Shown here: positions 14,502 through 22,801 of the stretch, piece after piece
Layout of the letters: every line of letters starts with the position of its first letter
How positions within the stretch are numbered: the first letter of the stretch is position 1
NCBI GenBank assembly: GCA_016705365.1
Contig: JADIYI010000004.1
Span: forward strand, 1 to 24,055
DNA: 24,055 nt
Source of the DNA: Gammaproteobacteria bacterium
GTDB lineage: Bacteria; Pseudomonadota; Gammaproteobacteria; Pseudomonadales; UBA5518
Direction of reading: 5' to 3'
Notes under the pieces: generated by a model
Told to the model about the DNA's origin: nothing
Database searches by the model: none
The model's input: only the letters and a program-made list of their open reading frames with translations
Program-made: the position numbers and the translations under genes

Positions 14502-15219
14502 GCTGGTCGGTCAGCTGTGGCGCTGGCATCGTCGTGCGGGCCTGCTTGCCGCGCTGTTTCTGCTGCTGATGTCGCTGAGCGGGATCGTGCTCAATCACGG
14601 CGACGATCTCGCGCTCGAGCAGCGATTCGTCGCCTCCGCCTGGTTGCGCGCGATCTATGGTGATACCGACAGCGGCTGGGCTGCATTTCGCGCTTCCGGG
14701 CACTGGGTGCTCGGGGACCAGGGTGGCCGTATCTTTCTCGATGTCCGCGAGGTCGCCCGCTGCAACGGTGCGCTGCAAGGGGTGGTGGAGCTTGCCGGAA
14801 TGCTGTTGCTTGGCTGCGAGCGGGAGTTGCTGCTGCTCGGCACGGAGGGCGAGCTCATCGATTCCATCGCCGCCACTGCGGCATTGTCCGGGCTGGGTCT
14901 TGCCGATGGCGAAGCCGTGGTGCACATCGCCGGCCGATGGCGCGCATTCGATCCTGCGAGCATGCGCGTCGGCGACGAAGTTGCCGATCCGCAAAGCGTG
15001 GTGGACAGCCAGCCGCAGGCGATGCCCGAGGCGTTCGGAGAGCGGCTCGAGCAGCGCAGCGCATGGCTCAACTGGGAGCGTGCGCTGCTCGATTTCCACA
15101 GCGGCCGACTGTTTGGCCGCGCCGGGGTCTGGCTGGTCGATATCGCCGGGGTGCTGTTGTGCATCCTCGCGCTGAGCGGCGTGACGCTGTGGTGGCTGCA
15201 CCGCAAGCGAAGCGATTGA
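14485..15219 (+). CDS. PepSY-type membrane protein, likely electron-transfer partner
   Basis: The 244-residue inner-membrane protein has one transmembrane segment near the N-terminus (about 19-37, after RWHRRAG), a periplasmic domain of about 170 residues, and a second segment near the C-terminus (about 213-238). This layout and the WHRRxGLxxALFLLLMSLSG signature match PepSY-associated TM proteins. Histidines beside the membrane (H15, H38, H205, H239) could hold heme, as proposed for some relatives; I cannot confirm that. The start is GTG 14485, overlapping the FMN gene. Known gene pairs of this kind feed electrons from the membrane to a flavinylated periplasmic domain. No terminator is evident before the convergent gene 15 bases on. 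Confidence 0.75.
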   Translation: MLRRARLVGQLWRWHRRAGLLAALFLLLMSLSGIVLNHGDDLALEQRFVASAWLRAIYGDTDSGWAAFRASGHWVLGDQGGRIFLDVREVARCNGALQGVVELAGMLLLGCERELLLLGTEGELIDSIAATAALSGLGLADGEAVVHIAGRWRAFDPASMRVGDEVADPQSVVDSQPQAMPEAFGERLEQRSAWLNWERALLDFHSGRLFGRAGVWLVDIAGVLLCILALSGVTLWWLHRKRSD

Positions 15220-15234
15220 GCGCCACGCCTGTGT

Positions 15235-15615
15235 TCAACTCGCCAGCGATTGCTGGAACTGCGCCATATCGAAATAATCGCGCCAGGCCTGGATCTTGCC
15301 ATCGCGCAGCTCGAATACTCCCATCACCCGTATTTCGACCCATTTGCCGCCGATCCTGAAGCGGTCGGTGCGTTCGTTCATGATCAACCCGGCGACGGCG
15401 TTCTCGGCCGAGGCGTGAACCACGAATTCCAGCGCATCCGCCATTGCCACGAAGCCTTCGATGGTTGCGCGGATCGCGGCGGTGCCGTGGTTCGGGGGCT
15501 CGATCGGGATGTTGGTGTACTCCGCGTCGGGGTGGAAGAACGCCATGATCTCGTCGATATCGCGGCGGCTCCACGCGGCGATGAACTGGTCGATGATGCT
15601 CGAGTTGCTGCTCAT
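15235..15615 (-). CDS. Limonene-1,2-epoxide hydrolase-like / SnoaL-fold protein
   Basis: This 126-residue protein has the NTF2-like cone fold. FIAAWSRRDIDEIMAFFHPD and EYTNIPIEPPNHG are typical of the family. The Asp-Arg-Asp set of limonene-epoxide hydrolases is visible as R82-x-D84 (NERTDRF) and D113 in AWRDYFD. A ribosome-binding site (AAAGGA) lies upstream of ATG 15615. Epoxide hydrolysis is probable from these residues, but the substrate is unknown and other SnoaL-fold activities remain possible. It converges with the PepSY gene and diverges from the GFA-family gene. Confidence 0.75.
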   Translation of the reverse strand: MSSNSSIIDQFIAAWSRRDIDEIMAFFHPDAEYTNIPIEPPNHGTAAIRATIEGFVAMADALEFVVHASAENAVAGLIMNERTDRFRIGGKWVEIRVMGVFELRDGKIQAWRDYFDMAQFQQSLAS

Positions 15616-15732
15616 GTTGGGGATTCCTTTGCCAGGCGGGTGAGGGACGCGGCAATGCTAGCACGCGGGTGATCTCTGGTGCCCGCGCGGCGTATAGTCC
15701 GGATTCCGGGCGCGCCACACGGGACGACTGCC

Positions 15733-16119
15733 ATGCACGAGGGATTCTGTCTTTGCGGACAATTGCGGTTTCGCGCCGAGGGTGATCCGCGCTGGGTTGC
15801 CTATTGCCATTGCGCGAGCTGCAGGCGGCACACGGCATCGCCCGTGGCATGCTTCGTGAACTTCAGGCTCGAACAGCTCCGGTTCAGCGGCGAGCGCGCG
15901 CAGTTCGTCTCATCGCCCGGCGTGACCCGCAGCCATTGTGCCTCCTGCGGCACGCCGATCGCGTACCAGACCGAGCGCCGCGCGGGTGAAATCGATCTCT
16001 ACCTGAATGCCTTCGCCAGGCCGGAGTCGTTCATGCCGCAGGCTCATGTATTTTGTGACGAGCGCCTGCCGTGGTTCGATACCCGCGACGAGCTTCCGCG
16101 TCACGCGGGGGGCGGCTGA
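15733..16119 (+). CDS. GFA/CENP-V family zinc protein
   Basis: The 128-residue protein starts at ATG 15733 (MHEGFCLCGQLRF). Zinc-binding cysteines follow the family layout: C6-x-C8, C25-x-C27-x-x-C30 (CHCASCRRH) and C69-x-x-C72 (SHCASCGTP). The family is named after the glutathione-dependent formaldehyde-activating enzyme, but most members have no proven reaction. It is followed after 32 bases by a VOC-family gene on the same strand. Confidence 0.85.
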   Translation: MHEGFCLCGQLRFRAEGDPRWVAYCHCASCRRHTASPVACFVNFRLEQLRFSGERAQFVSSPGVTRSHCASCGTPIAYQTERRAGEIDLYLNAFARPESFMPQAHVFCDERLPWFDTRDELPRHAGGG

Positions 16120-16151
16120 ACGAAGCGAGGCACGACAGCGGGAGCACAACG

Positions 16152-16508
16152 ATGCACAACAGCAGGCTGGCAGGTTTCATCATCGATTGCCAGGGTGAGG
16201 ATCCACACGCTGCCGCGGCGTTCTGGTCTGCTGCCCTGCGCATGCACCGGCAGATCCTGGCGGGCGAGGAGGGCGACAGATACGTTCGCCTGATCGACCC
16301 GCAGGACCGCTTGCACATCGAGGTGCAGGCCGTCGATCACCCGAGCCGGGTGCATCTCGATATCGAGAGCGATGACGTCGAGGCAGAGGTACGGCGTCTC
16401 GAAGCGCTGGGTGCGCGGCGCATCAGGCAGGTGCAAAGCTGGTGGGTCATGGAAGCGCCGACGGGGCAGCGTTTCTGCGTGGTGCAATGGGTTGGTGACA
16501 AGCCCTGA
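16152..16508 (+). CDS. VOC superfamily (glyoxalase-like) protein
   Basis: The 118-residue protein starts MHNSRLAGFIIDCQGEDPHA. Two beta-alpha-beta modules are visible: FIIDCQ..AAAFWSAAL and VHLDIESDDVEAEVRRLEALGA, closing with VMEAPTGQRFCVVQW. This matches the single-domain glyoxalase-like group. Substrate and metal use cannot be read from the sequence. It probably shares a transcript with the GFA-family gene just upstream. The 178 bases after it hold only a weak possible short frame (starting MTGIRITGKYIRALPL) and the next gene's leader. Confidence 0.8.
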   Translation: MHNSRLAGFIIDCQGEDPHAAAAFWSAALRMHRQILAGEEGDRYVRLIDPQDRLHIEVQAVDHPSRVHLDIESDDVEAEVRRLEALGARRIRQVQSWWVMEAPTGQRFCVVQWVGDKP

Positions 16509-16686
16509 GCAGGATGGAGATTGTGATGACTGGAATTCGCATCACCGGCAAATATATCCGCGCCTTGCCGCTGGCGGCTCGGGGCCGGTCCTGGACGCGA
16601 GTTCCCGACCCATTGACGTCCTGTAAGGTGTAAACGCCGGCGCTGCGTGCGATGCTGGCATATCGGAACAATCCAGGGAGAACCGC

Positions 16687-17805
16687 ATGAGTATCGAGAC
16701 CGAATCGCGAAAAGCGCTGCGCGAACTGATCGATCTGCTGATCGAGCTCGATCAGCGCTGGGCGGGCCCGAAGTGGAATCTCGCCAGCGCCGATGATGTG
16801 GTCGGTGCGCATCGTGCGCTGATGCATGTGCTCGAAGGCGGCTTGGGCGGGATGTTCGAGAGCGATCCGGCGCATCCGGATTTCCGCCGTATCGTCACGC
16901 CCTCGCGCAAGTTCACCGGTGACAATTCCGATGCGATCTATTTCGACGCCCCGGTCAGTGCCGATCACCGCTACACGGTGCGCGGCAACACGGACGGCGC
17001 GGTATATGTATCGATCACGATCGAGGCCGGCACGGCCGATGGCAGTCTCGGCACCAGGACCGTGGGCGTGATCAACGATACCCTGTTCGATGTCGATGCC
17101 GACGGCAATTTCACGATCCGTCTCGGCGGTGAGCCGGCGCCATGCAACTGGATTGCGCTGCCCCCGGATGCCTCGCGCATCACCACGCGGCATTACTACG
17201 AAGAGGAGCGCACGGCTTCCGACAACCCGGCGCACTACCCCCGGCTCTGCATCACGGCGGACGATGTGAGCACACCGCCCTCGCCGCCAGACGATGCCAC
17301 GGTTGCGGGCGGCATACGGCGCGCGGCGCAATTCGTGCGCAGCCGCACGCTCGGCATGCCGCCGATGAGCAAGGTCCAGCCGCCGCCGTTCCTGTCATTG
17401 GTGCCGAACCAGTTTCCGGCACCCGTGTTGCCGGGCAACATGGGGCTTGCCGCTTTCGATGCCGCCTATTCGATGGCACCGTTTTTCCTCGGTCCGGACC
17501 AGGCCCTGGTCATCACCGGGCGTTGGCCCCCATGCCGCTTTGCGAACGTGTGCCTGTGGAACCGTTTCCAGCAAACGCTCGATTATGCCAACCGCAGCGT
17601 TACCCTGAACCGCCGCCAGACGCGTCTCGAACGCGATGGCTCGTTCCGCATCGTGCTCGCGCACCAGGACCCCGGCGGCGGCAACTGGCTCGATACCGAG
17701 GGGCGTGCATTCGGGCTGGTGTTCTGGCGCTTCTTCCTGCCCGAAGGCGCCATCGAAACGCCACGTGCGGAGCTGGTTGCCTTTGCCGATCTTGCGCACG
17801 GTTGA
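16687..17805 (+). CDS. DUF1214 domain protein
   Basis: The 372-residue protein has the DUF1214 signature in its C-terminal part: FANVCLWNRFQQTLDY, LNRRQTRLERDGSFRIVLAH, QDPGGGNWLDTEGR and a final WRFFLP. A segment TVRGNTDGAVYVSITIEAG at about 97-115 is also typical. There is no signal peptide. The biochemical role of the family is not established. AGGGAG precedes ATG 16687 at good distance. The SDR gene begins 41 bases downstream on the same strand, so the two are probably co-transcribed. Confidence 0.85.
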   Translation: MSIETESRKALRELIDLLIELDQRWAGPKWNLASADDVVGAHRALMHVLEGGLGGMFESDPAHPDFRRIVTPSRKFTGDNSDAIYFDAPVSADHRYTVRGNTDGAVYVSITIEAGTADGSLGTRTVGVINDTLFDVDADGNFTIRLGGEPAPCNWIALPPDASRITTRHYYEEERTASDNPAHYPRLCITADDVSTPPSPPDDATVAGGIRRAAQFVRSRTLGMPPMSKVQPPPFLSLVPNQFPAPVLPGNMGLAAFDAAYSMAPFFLGPDQALVITGRWPPCRFANVCLWNRFQQTLDYANRSVTLNRRQTRLERDGSFRIVLAHQDPGGGNWLDTEGRAFGLVFWRFFLPEGAIETPRAELVAFADLAHG

Positions 17806-17845
17806 TGCGGCAAAGCGGATTCATGATGTTCAGGAAGAGACAGCG

Positions 17846-18667
17846 ATGAAGGATCTGCGTGACAAGGTGGCGGTCACAACCGGCGGGGCGAGCGGAATCG
17901 GTTTCAGCCTGGCGCAACAGGCGCTGGCCAGGGGTATGCGGGTGGTGATTGCCGACATCGAGGCGACCGTACTCGAACGGGCGGCAGCGCAACTGGACGG
18001 GTCGCTGCTGTGTGTGCGTACCGATGTCTCCAACCCTGGTTCGGTAAACGAACTCGCGCGCAAGACGCTGCAGCACTTCGGTGGTGTGCACCTGCTGTTC
18101 AACAACGCCGGTGTGGGTGGTGGTGGCCCACTGTGGGAAGCGAGCGCGGCGGACTGGGAATGGGTGCTGGGCGTGAACCTGTGGGGTGTCATCAACGGCG
18201 TGCGCGCGTTCACGCCGCACCTGATCGCACAGAACGAAGGCCATATCGTCAACACCGCATCGATTGCCGGGCTGATGTCCGCGCCCGGCACCAGCACCTA
18301 CACGGTGTCCAAGCACGCCGTGGTGGCATTGTCCGAGGTGCTCCATGGCGATCTGCGCAATGCCGGTGCCGATGTCAGGGTTTCGGTGCTTTGCCCCTCG
18401 TTTGTGAATACGCAGATATACGCCTCGGACCGCAATCGTCACGATGAACAGATGGCGGCGAAGTCGGCGCAGCAATTGGCGGAACAGGCGGTTATCGAGG
18501 AAATGACGGCGGCGTTTTTCAGCCCTGCACTGGCGCCGGAGCGGTTATCCCACCGAGTGAGGCTCTATTCCAGCACTGCCGCGATCGGCGCGCCGGCCCG
18601 GGGGTTGAAGCGCGCGGGGTCGAGTCCGTACAGACTGATCACCGTGGCGGCGATATCGCGCTGGTAG
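17846..18667 (+). CDS. Short-chain dehydrogenase/reductase, probably truncated
   Basis: A classical NAD(P)-dependent SDR: nucleotide-binding TTGGASGIG (residues 11-19), NNAG (86-89) and the catalytic S139, Y152 and K156 (TASIAGLMSAPGTSTYTVSKH). The start ATG 17846 follows AGGAAGAGA. Recognisable SDR sequence ends at about ALAPER (residue 233, near 18545). The remaining about 40 codons run antisense through the 3' end of the next gene and do not look like an SDR. A family member normally has another 30-50 residues, so the end appears lost by deletion or assembly error; a one-base shift would instead stop at the TGA near 18558. This is where the heavily frameshifted part of the window begins. 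Confidence 0.8.
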   Translation: MKDLRDKVAVTTGGASGIGFSLAQQALARGMRVVIADIEATVLERAAAQLDGSLLCVRTDVSNPGSVNELARKTLQHFGGVHLLFNNAGVGGGGPLWEASAADWEWVLGVNLWGVINGVRAFTPHLIAQNEGHIVNTASIAGLMSAPGTSTYTVSKHAVVALSEVLHGDLRNAGADVRVSVLCPSFVNTQIYASDRNRHDEQMAAKSAQQLAEQAVIEEMTAAFFSPALAPERLSHRVRLYSSTAAIGAPARGLKRAGSSPYRLITVAAISRW

Positions 18668-19647
18668 ACGGTCGGCAGCGGGCCAAGCTCGCCGCGCCGG
18701 GAGTGTCGGCCCGATCACCGCGAGCCAGATGTTCTCGCTGTTCGGAATCGTCGCATCGTGATCGATCCAGTTCCCGGGCGTGAGACCGCGACCGTGATCG
18801 GTGGTGATCACCAGGCTGGTCTTTCCGCGGTAGGCCGGGTCGGCTTGCAGCGTGCTCCACAACTCGCCGATCAGGCGATCTGCAAGATGCAGATAATCGA
18901 GCAGGCGATCGTAGCGATCGGCATGCGACCAGTCGTCCGACTGCCCCAGGCCGAGCCACAGAAAACGCGGGTGGTGTTTCTCGAGGTAGGCCTGCGCCAG
19001 CCGGAAGCTGAGCACATCGTTGCTGCTCTCTTCCCATAATTCCATTACATCGGCGCGCAGTCCGGTCAGGGTATCCATTTCCGGAGTGGAGATTCCCGGA
19101 ACGGCTTCGTAGGCACCGTTCATGAAGAATGCATCGTCGGTGCTCGAGGCCGCCATCTTGAAACCATCCCATGAACCGATCTGCGCGACCGCGGATTTTC
19201 CGAGCTTCAGTTCGGAGACGAGAAATTCGGAAAGGTGCGGTGCGGGTAACGTACCGGGGTGTTGTCCCTGACCTCCGGATGGGCTTCGCCGGTCATGATT
19301 TCCGAATAGCCCGGCGTCGACCACCTGATGGTGTTGCTGACCTGCACCGAACTGCCGCGCGCCGGGTTGCCCAGCACCACCCCGAGCGGTGCCAGCGTTT
19401 TCCAGAAGAACGGCATCAGGGCTTCACGACGCTGCTCGGGGGTTTCGCGCCAGTAGCGCTCGCGCACGATTTCGTCCTCGGAAATCCCGCGTTTGGCGGC
19501 GCTGTCGGCCAGCAGCGGATCCATGCCCGGAAAAAACTCCTGGATGCGGACGCCGTCCAGGGTGATCAGGATGAGGTTCTCGGTGGCGCCCGGCCCAGGT
19601 GGGCAGCGACAGTGGCAGCAACAAAGCAGTGCAAACAAGCGAAGCAT
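18565..19647 (-). pseudogene. Alkaline-phosphatase-superfamily (sulfatase-like) hydrolase, frameshifted
   Basis: The pieces join into one exported hydrolase of about 350 residues. Metal-site regions are NLILITLDGVR, WSTPGYSEIMTG (candidate nucleophile), GLGQSDDWSHADRYD and VITTDHGRG, with the end LYGLDPARFNPRAGAP then IAAVLE and a stop at 18567-18565. Frame changes are needed near 19215 (after RYPHRTF) and near 18700 (after WLAVIGPTLP). In the signal peptide two shifts cancel: the start frame gives MLRLFALL, the middle LLPLSLPTWAG is in another frame, and GATENLIL returns to the first. Compensating shifts like this suggest base-calling errors. The substrate is unknown. Confidence 0.65.
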
Positions 19648-19714
19648 GATGTCTTCTCCCGGCTGTCGACACGCAGTGTTACGTCGCTATCTCCTGTGCG
19701 CAAGTCGTTGTGAC

Positions 19715-20719
19715 TTACCAGCGATAGCCGAGCGCCAGCACCGCTTCGGTGTCGCTGTTCTCGAGTCGGGTCGAGGGCGCGCTGGGTGATCGTAATCGAG
19801 GCGCAATTCCGCGACCAGGCCGTCGATCAGCGGCAAGGTGAGGCCAGTTTGGACTCCAGCCGGTAGATCCCGCGGTCATCGAGTACCCAGATGAACTCAG
19901 CACTGTGGAACAGCTGCAGTTTCCACAGGCCGGTATCCCCAGGTGGTTGACCATTTCAGGTCTCCGACTTCCTTGTAAAGACGCCCCTCACCGTCGATGT
20001 CGAGGTGCACGATGCCGGGCCCCGCCTGCGGCGCAGCTTCAGATTGCCGGCAAGGTTGAGGTCGCGACCCAGCCCGGTCGCGATTCCCTCGCTTTCCGGG
20101 ATGGTGTCAAAACGGGCGCGGTTGTAATCCACCAGCGAAAACCAGAACCAGCCGTTGCGGCGCAGGAGATCGAGCTGGTAGTCGAGCGACGCCTCGTCAT
20201 CGCTGCGCTCCCCGTGCCGTTCCTCGTAGTCGATGCTGGCATCCAGCACGTGCCTGCGCTGCAGCCTGCGCCATGAACTGCGGGCATCGAGCTCGAGTTC
20301 ATCCTTGTGACTCTCGCCGCGTTCGACGGTCATCGAGGTGGTGATCTTGCCAGTCCCTTCCTGCAGCGGGGTGGTCGGTTGCAGCAGCGCCAGGGTGGTG
20401 GTCATCGCCGGCTGGCCGGTGCATTCCAGTTCGGCGCGACCCTCGCTGCTGCTAAGGCCGCAATCGCGCAGCACCTCGCCTGCCGCGGTTTCCAGGTCGC
20501 TGCGGGTACCGGTGTGCATCGCCACCACATCGGATTTGTTGATCGAGATGTCGCCGATCAACTCTGCGCTCACACCACCTTGGTGGCCTCGATCCGTTTC
20601 AGCTCTCCGGGAATCCGGGCGCCATTGCCCAGTTGCAACTCGCCGCACAGCCCGGAGCTCCCGACCAGCAGGAGTGGCGGGGCAAGAAAGCGCTTTATCA
20701 TGTTTGTCAGGTCCAGCAT
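19715..20719 (-). pseudogene. DUF481-like outer-membrane protein, frameshifted
   Basis: One frame starts MLDLTNMIKRFLAPPLLLVG (ATG 20719; ATG 20701 is an alternative), a signal peptide followed by GELQLGNGARIPGELKRIEA, and stops at TGA after KVV. The next frame continues with AELIGDISINKSDVVAMHTG and a long barrel-like region (DELELDARSSWRRLQRRHVL, FWFSLVDYNRARFDTIPESE). A third and a fourth frame carry AEFIWVLDDRGIYRLESKLA and TEAVLALGYRW with a stop at 19717-19715. The order of parts fits the DUF481 family (salt-induced outer-membrane proteins). At least four frame changes are needed; function unknown. Confidence 0.55.
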
Positions 20720-20871
20720 CGCGTCCCATCCAGCGCCGATCATAGCAAGTCCGCTGGTCCATGGTTGATGCCGCAGTGCCGGTTCGCGGTGGCGGCTTTA
20801 CGCATTGCGGCAACTTGGCAGCATGCGCAAGGTATCGGACAGTCGGCGGAAAGAACAGTGGTGATGGCGTC

Positions 20872-22390
20872 ATGAAAGCGGGTATTTGCGGTTTTTTGTT
20901 TTGCCTCTATCGTCACCGTTGACAGCGCACAGCCGCAGGTCGAGGCGGTTGCGGTCAAGGATGGCCGGATTCTCGCGCTCGGCACCCGGGAAGCGATCGA
21001 AGGCCAATACCGTGGCGATGCCACACGGATGTTCGATCTCGCGGGCAGAACCCTGTTGCCGGGATTCATCGATGGTCACAGTCATGTAGGTCACGCTCTG
21101 GGCCTGGTCGGCTGGGCCAATGTCTCGATTCCGCCGGTCGGCAGCGTGGACAGCATTGCCGCGCTGATCGAGGTGTTGCGTGCGCATGCCGCCGCCAGCG
21201 GCGCGGCGCCCGGAGACTGGATCACGGCCTACGGTTTATGACGCCGACGGGCTCACGGAGCAGCGCCATATCACGTGATGACCTCGATGCGGCATTCCCG
21301 GATAACCCGTGCTGCTGCTGCATGTTTCCGGGCACGGACTGGTGCTGAACTCCGCGGGGTTCGAGCGTGCCGGCATCGATGCGAGCACCCACACCCGAGG
21401 TGGGGTGATCGTGCGCAAGCCCGGCTCGCAGGAGCCCGCGGGATTGCTGATGGAGACCGCCGCTATGCCGGTCTACGGGCGCTGCCGCAACCCGATGCGG
21501 CGCAGCAGCTCGCGGCTCGATGCGGTGCAGAAGGAGTATGCGCGCAATGGCTCCACCACGATCCAGGACGGGGCCACGGACGCGCGGCTGGTGGGCATGT
21601 TCAAGGCAGCGGCGCAGCAGGGCGCGCTGTGGCTCGATATGGTGGCGCTGCCGCTGGTGATGAATCCGGCGGATCTGGAAACACAGCTCACAAACACCTT
21701 TGGCAGTTATAGCGGACACCTCAAGTTCGGTGGAATCAGGTGCTGAGCGATGGTTCGCCGCAGGGGCGCACGGCGTATTTCAGCGAACCCATGCTGGTCG
21801 AGGGTCCGGGTGGCGAGCAAGACTGGCGGCGCGCCGTTTATATCGGGGCCTGATTACCAGCAGATCTTCCGTGCCGTTCGCGACGCGGGAGTGCCGGTCT
21901 GGACCCACGCCAACGGCGATGCCGCGATCGATATGGGTGATCCCGTGCCCCACGAGCTGGTGGGGCGCAAGTCCCGCGGATGATCGACGCGACGTGGTGA
22001 TCCATTCGCGATTCGTGCGCCCGGATCAGCTCGACAGTTATGCCCGGCTCCAGGATAGGCGCCTCGTTTTTCACCAATCATGCGTATTACTGGGGTGATG
22101 TGCATCTGCGCAATCTCGGCGAGCAGCGTGCGTTTTTCCTGAGCCCGCTGAACAGCGCGCAGCAACGCGGCATCCACTTCTCCAATCACAGCGATTTCCG
22201 CTGGAGTCGCTCACCATCGACGCCGCCTGGCTCTATCACGAGGAAGACACGGGGTTCGATCAGCCCCCGGCAAGCTGGCCGATTTCGTGGTGATGGACGC
22301 CAACCCGCTGACGGTTCCGGCGGCGAGCGCTGCGCGAACTGGAGGTGGAGGCACGGTCAAGGAAGGCGTGGTGGTGTGCGGGAAATTTGA
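20872..22390 (+). pseudogene. YtcJ-like amidohydrolase, multiply frameshifted
   Basis: Pieces in order: IVTVDSAQPQVEAVAVKDGR, AGRTLLPGFIDGHSHVGHAL (metal-binding HxH), LLLHVSGHGLVLNSAGFERA, GGVIVRKPGSQEPAGLLMET, NGSTTIQDGATDARLVGMFK, GVPVWTHANGDAAIDM, VIHSRFVRPDQLDSYARL, FFTNHAYYWGDVHLRNLGEQ, GIHFSNHSDF and LADFVVMDANPLTVPA. This is the order of the YtcJ / Amidohydro_3 family, metal-dependent C-N hydrolases. At least seven frame changes are needed. The N-terminus (ATG 20872) is uncertain and looks short; a signal peptide is possible. An end at TGA 22388-22390 is inferred. The cytochrome start lies about 20 bases further on. Confidence 0.65.
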
Positions 22391-22409
22391 TCAGGCAGGA
22401 GGTTTCACG

Positions 22410-22779
22410 TTGCGAGCCGCAGTTGCAGCCGTGTTGTTGGTGACAGCGGTGTTTGCCGTGCGGGCAGACACCTTATGCTCAACACGGCCGCCTCGATCGA
22501 GGCGGGGCGGCTCTACCTGCGCCATTGCACCGAATGTCATGGCGCGGACGGGCGGGCGGTAGATGGATGTGATCGCCAACGCGACCGCCGATCTACTGAA
22601 CCCGCCTTTGTATCTGGAATGGCAGCGGCGTCGGCGGAGATTCACCGCAGCATCGATGAGGGGGCTGGCGGCGATGCCGGCCTGGGGCGCGCAACTCAAG
22701 GGTGGCGAGGAAGTGTGGCGCTGGTGAATTTCAGCGCAGCCTGTGGCCGCAGGAGCAGCGTCCCGCAGTCATCAAGTGA
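22410..22779 (+). pseudogene. Exported c-type cytochrome, frameshifted
   Basis: A TTG start at 22410 follows a strong AGGAGG (22397-22402) and opens LRAAVAAVLLVTAVFAVRAD, a signal peptide. In another frame comes IEAGRLYLRHCTECHGADGR with the heme-binding CxxCH. In two further frames follow DVIANATADLLNPPLYLEW and AAMPAWGAQLKGGEEVW, where a distal methionine ligand (MPAWG) is in the usual place. The protein ends RSLWPQEQRPAVIK with TGA at 22777-22779. The assembled product is a small single-heme cytochrome of about 120 residues. At least three frame changes are required. Confidence 0.6.
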
Positions 22780-22801
22780 ATTTTGTTCGAGGAATCTGCT
22801 G

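Noticed and set aside
16509..16686. Short possible gene starting MTGIRITGKYIRALPL between the VOC and DUF1214 genes
   Set aside because: About 36 codons, no recognisable similarity and only a modest upstream purine stretch; not enough to call.
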